Position numbers and translations under genes: made by a program. The notes beneath the pieces were generated by a model that searched no databases, was not told where the DNA came from, and saw nothing but the letters and a program-made list of their open reading frames with translations. From Diploscapter coronatus (Eukaryota > Nematoda > Chromadorea > Rhabditida > Rhabditidae), in NCBI GenBank assembly GCA_964036155.1, contig OZ038423.1, positions 49,243,249-49,307,248 of the forward strand: 64,000 bases of DNA, given 5' to 3'. This document shows positions 59,849 through 64,000 of this stretch, piece after piece (the stretch's first letter is position 1; each line of letters begins with the position of its first letter).

Positions 59849-62800
59849 ATATCAACAATAAAGGTTTTTGCCTTGCTTGTTTATCGATATCAAATCCGCT
59901 TTCATTATTTATGAAGTTTCTCTGCATCGTAATTAATCGTCGAATTTATTATTTTACGATCCTTCCCTGATACGAAAGAGGTTGTCGATGCAAGTCGACT
60001 AGCAGGAAATCAGCGATGGAAATTTATCGAACTTTCCTCTTTCAGGCATTTTCGTCGTTCCATTTTCGCCTTTCACTCGGTATGGAAGCTGGGTGGGATA
60101 AGCGCATTAAGCGGATTTACCCAATAAATAAAAAAAAATATTTTTCGTTAAATTTTCTATCTTTTAGAAAAAATATATATATATAATTTAAATGATTTTA
60201 TTAACAAAATTTTAAGATTCTAGATTTTCCTTCAATATATATTTTTTTTTTTGCATATTCTCTTCTCATGATATCAAACAAATGCTAATCCCTTTGACAC
60301 TCCTTCTTCTTTCACCTAACACAATGGCATGATTTTGGAATTGAATAGGCGTTACTTGGAACTCGAACATTTCGTTCGATTTTGGCGCCATTTCTATCCC
60401 ATTCTCATTCTCACTGACTTGCCATTCGTCATTCGACTTGTGCTGTTCTTTTCCTATCCAAACCATGCAGATTTCAAATGTCTTCACTCGTTTGTGTTTT
60501 CCTGCATTTGTTTAATTGTCTATCAATCAGTCGCACTATTTATCTATTTAGATCTCCTGCATATATAATCCATCAGAAGAATATATGAAATCAGTTTCAT
60601 GAACTTTGGTACAATGCACTTTCGTTTTCATTTTGCACGCACAAGTGCTATAATGGTCAAAACTGCCTGTAATAATCTTTCTCGCTGCGTTTTCGTGGCA
60701 TTTTCTAGAATTCCAAAACCCCTTCTTCCTTTCTGTATCCAATCCCAATCCTCCAACATCCCCTGCCTGTCCACTCCATATTTCATGCCTTGCCTTGCAG
60801 CTCGATTCTACGAATCTCAATTTCCCTTTTCGATTTCTCGATTCTGCCCTTGCGCGACTAACCGGCTTCTTCCGTTTCTCACTTTTTTCCCTTTCTTTCC
60901 GTTTCCGTATTTCTTCGTTTCATTCCAGACGAACATTTTGCGGGGTCCGTTTTTGCCCGTTTGAGCACTCGTTCTCCCGTCCATTCAGGGGTCGGTCAAC
61001 CGCTTTCATATCGTTCATTCCTCAAAATTCAATCACGGTTTTTTTTCGTATCGTTTCTTGATTCCTTCCTGCAAACACCTTCCTCTTCCCTTCTAAATCC
61101 GTCTCCTATCACACTCTCCCGTCTATATTTCGGTGCTCCAATCGCCTTCAAACTGACACACCGCGCGACCGTCGAGAAAAACAAAGATAAATGCCTCGGG
61201 AAGGGGGAGACTCGAACGAAAGATAATTGAAAAATTGAGGACCGATGGATGGAGAGACAGGGGAATGGAGGGAAGAAAGACGCGCTGGAATGCGGCGCGT
61301 CGTGCAAACAGAGACCGCGACTCGCCTCAGGGTGTTTTTGCTCGACACTCTCGAAACTCTGTATCTTTTCTCGACTGACCGTCCTTGCATCTCCATTCAG
61401 GAGCCTATTTTCCCGTCCTTTTCCACCCGAATCCACTTCGTCCCACTGTGTTTCTCCGTTTTTCTGCCCGTTTCAGCCTTCTTTCGACTCGTTTCTCGGC
61501 CTTTCTCCAATTGCACAGACAATCATCATCATCCCCTTAAACTTGTCTGATTCTCCGTGATTCCCTCTGGCCGATGTTTTTTTGCGCAACAATACTCTCG
61601 CTCCGCACCCATTTCATTGTCAGGTATTCAACTCAACCCACCCTCCTTCATTCACATCACTCAGTGGATGTTTTCAGCGTAAGCGCTGTAAATTGCGATG
61701 ATTCAATATTTTTGCTTTCTCCGTCGTTTGTTATCTCTCCTGTATCATTTTACTTCAAATCGGTAATTTCATCAGATAATCTCTGATGAATCATAAGTCT
61801 AATTTTGACAGTTCGTTTCCATAACAAATAATGAGCCATACGATATTTGACATTAACTGTTGTGAACGCCTTTTCTTGGATTTACCTCCAAAACTCTCAG
61901 TTTGTATATTCCAGTTTTCACATTTTCTATGCTGCTTATTATCTCTCCTGTATCATTTGGTTTATTTCGGTAATTTCATTCAATAACCCTTATGTGAATC
62001 ACACCGATCTGTGCTATCCCCCAGTGAAACAACACTTATTGTCAATCGAGTGTATTGTTACGTTACAAGTGGTTATAGTGACCTTTTAAGAATCTGGCGA
62101 TCACTTTTTCTTGGTTTTCCTTACTTTTTCACTGATTCAGAGATAAGTCCGAGTTTTTTTTCCGAGTTAGTTTTTAAGTCATTATTTTCAACACGTGATG
62201 AGTGTTGCACATACGCGAACAATTTCCCAGAAACGATAATCCTAATTCTTGTTGTTCAACACTCAGCGAATGACAGAATGCAATAACTTTCTCTTTGCCT
62301 ACCAAGGGCTATCAAAGCAAAGGCGCTTATCCCTTTCCTTCCCCAGTTTCTACCCTTTTCATTTTTCCATTTCATGCCGATTTTTTCCGCATTTCATTTC
62401 GCATTCCGAAGATTTCCCTGACCATATTTCGCCTTTCGTATGACTACTTTCGGCTACAGACTCGCTGCGTTGCGCTGCACGCGAAAAAGCAGATTAAAAA
62501 TGCGCAAAAGAAGCAAAAGGGAGGGAGGAAATGCTGAAAGAAACACAGACAGGACTAGCCCAATTCGAAGCAGACGCGCCGAAAGGCTGAAAGCCGTATT
62601 TCATTTTCATGCATCTACACATGTAACTGCCCTTCTTATTTCGGCGCGCTATATTTTCATTTCATGCCATAGGGCAATTTCATTGCGGATTTTCATCGAA
62701 TTTTCACCAAAAGTCTTCGAAATCTGGAATATCCTTTGCTTCAGTCAGTTTTTTCTTGCCATAAGAGACGAATTACATCGTGTTTCTACCTTGATTTTGG

Positions 62801-64000
62801 CAGTTTTTCCACCAAACATCGAAGCCTCCAAACTCGTACTTTAATGGGGTATTCTTTGAATGGCATTGAGATTGAAGGAAAAAATTGTGTTGTCTAGTAA
62901 TAATCATGTCCACACGCATAGCACATTAGACTCAGTTTCTCCCCGACCATTATGTTGTAGTTGGAATTGTGGTTTCTGGTTTGTTCCCAAAGTTCCCCAA
63001 CAGTCCCACGATAATTCTTCACTTCTCTTCTGTTTCCATCTCCCGAGTTCACGTCTTCTGATTTCAGCTTCTTTGTTCTCCTTCTGGTTTACTTCAGAAC
63101 GTTCCCGAGGTTTTCGAACTTTCCCAACCGTCTCACAACATTCTTTTTCATCCTCTTTCCGCCCTCTGATCTCATCATTCGTTTTCCTCCAACATCTGCC
63201 AGAATGTTTCTCAAACAATTTCACAACGTTTTGCTCCTCATCTTTTACTCCCGCCTTCTGATTTCCATTTCCCTCTTCTCAGAATGCTCCCAGGTTCTCG
63301 TTTGTTCTCCAGAATGTTTTATGAAAATCCTCCTACTTCTCTCTGCTTTCATCTTCTGTTCCATGTCTTTTGATCTCCTGCAGATTTTCCTCTATGTTCC
63401 CTCATTCACAGATCCTCATTTCTCCCGCAGATTCAGATTCCTTTATATCGCAATTACAAGTGTCTTTTCTCCTTTCCCTCGACCACTTTCGATTTGCCGA
63501 TTCCGATTCGAGTACCAGCAGCCCCACAATCCATCTCCCAGTCCCTTTTCTGTCGATCCATTAGTCCCTTTGCAAATGCGCAGTGCGTTTTGTTAGATCA
63601 ATGACTCTTTCCCTGTCTCTATCGCAGTGCATTCGAAACCCAACTGCATCTCTGCATTTTCGACAACCATCGGGCGAAAGATCGCTTTGTTTTTCGATTC
63701 CACTCGAATTTAAATTGCACTCTAATCTACCGCTACTTCGAACATTCGCATCGAATCCTTGAACCGATCGAGATTTTCTCACTTGTACTCTCTTATGAGT
63801 TGAAACTTGGTCTTGAAACCGGAATGCTACAAAGAAGCTTCAATTTTTCTCTATCACTTTCAAAAATCTCATAGATTAAAATATCTTCTAACTTTAATCT
63901 GTCCATTATGAGCCGATGATCTATTGCACTGTAAGCCCCCTGCAGCTATACGATTTATTGACAAAGCGTTCGAATTTCTAATCCGATCCTATTCGATCCG
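59849..64000. other. 4.1 kb non-coding, strongly pyrimidine-rich on the + strand
   Basis: No gene is supported. From about 60600 to 63600 the + strand is dominated by C and T, which creates long open frames in several phases on both strands without motifs or splice-consistent neighbours. A short (AT)n tract lies at 60170-60185. The region may be a long intron or 5' region of a gene beyond the right edge. Confidence 0.4.
62980..63440. repeat. Degenerate tandem repeat, period about 85-115 bp
   Basis: A phrase of the type CTTCTGATTTC or CTCTGATCTC recurs near 63050, 63167, 63254 and 63367, each preceded or followed by CAGAATGTTT- or CAGAACGTTC-like words. Copies are strongly diverged and pyrimidine-rich. 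Confidence 0.4.

Noticed and set aside
60600..63800. Many open frames of 80-135 codons on both strands
   Set aside because: They arise from low-complexity pyrimidine-rich DNA, which lacks stops, and show no motifs or consistent splice sites.
1..64000. Prokaryotic features: operons, CRISPR, phage, defence islands
   Set aside because: Spliceosomal introns and snRNAs show that this is nematode nuclear DNA; no such features are present.

Overview
This 64 kb window is nuclear DNA from a nematode, probably a rhabditid-type species; the species cannot be named from sequence alone. It is AT-rich, its introns are short (many 40-60 nt) with TTTCAG-type acceptors, and most genes have many small exons. 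The gene set fits: GH25 lysozymes of the nematode type, fast-evolving 7TM receptors, and a U1 snRNA with the AAACUUACCUGG 5' end known from Caenorhabditis. There is no bacterial-style operon, CRISPR or phage content. All gene models here were built by eye by joining exons in phase.

Layout. 1-2.2 kb: the 3' part of a GH25 lysozyme with a 0.7 kb inverted-repeat element in one intron. 3.2-3.6 kb: a 15-bp minisatellite inside inverted repeats. 4.3-7.6 kb (+): a 7TM receptor-like gene. 8.9-9.7 kb (-): adjacent U1 and U2 snRNA genes. 10.6-12.8 kb (+): a second 7TM receptor-like gene. 13.3-15.5 kb (-): tropomodulin. 16.3-20.8 kb (-): an ACSF2-type mitochondrial acyl-CoA synthetase, nearly abutting head-to-head a small + ORF (20.8-21.1 kb). 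22.7-24.0 kb (-): an unrecognised 182-aa protein. 25.5-28.0 kb (+): a two-domain ER FKBP ending in KDEL, with a small gene nested antisense in one intron. 34.7-39.7 and 42.5-48.6 kb (+): two voltage-gated K+ channel paralogues in tandem. 49.9-51.4 kb (+): a complete GH25 lysozyme, followed by a Cys-rich ORF. 52.4-59.1 kb (-): a 1068-aa protein of unknown family made of three tandem repeats. 59.7 kb (+): a stray lysozyme C-terminal exon. 59.8-64 kb, 28-34.6 kb and 39.7-42.5 kb: long non-coding stretches, much of them pyrimidine-rich on the + strand.

The genes are functionally unrelated (excitability, muscle cytoskeleton, lipid activation, ER folding, innate defence or digestion, splicing RNA), as is normal for a nematode chromosome arm. 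Three things stand out: the triplicated unknown gene, whose exon lengths match exactly between repeats despite different introns having been lost; a U2 snRNA whose branch-site recognition segment is altered so that it pairs with UACUAAC without a bulge; and about five GC-AG introns among roughly 115 inferred introns. Many introns carry small hairpin elements (MITE-like).
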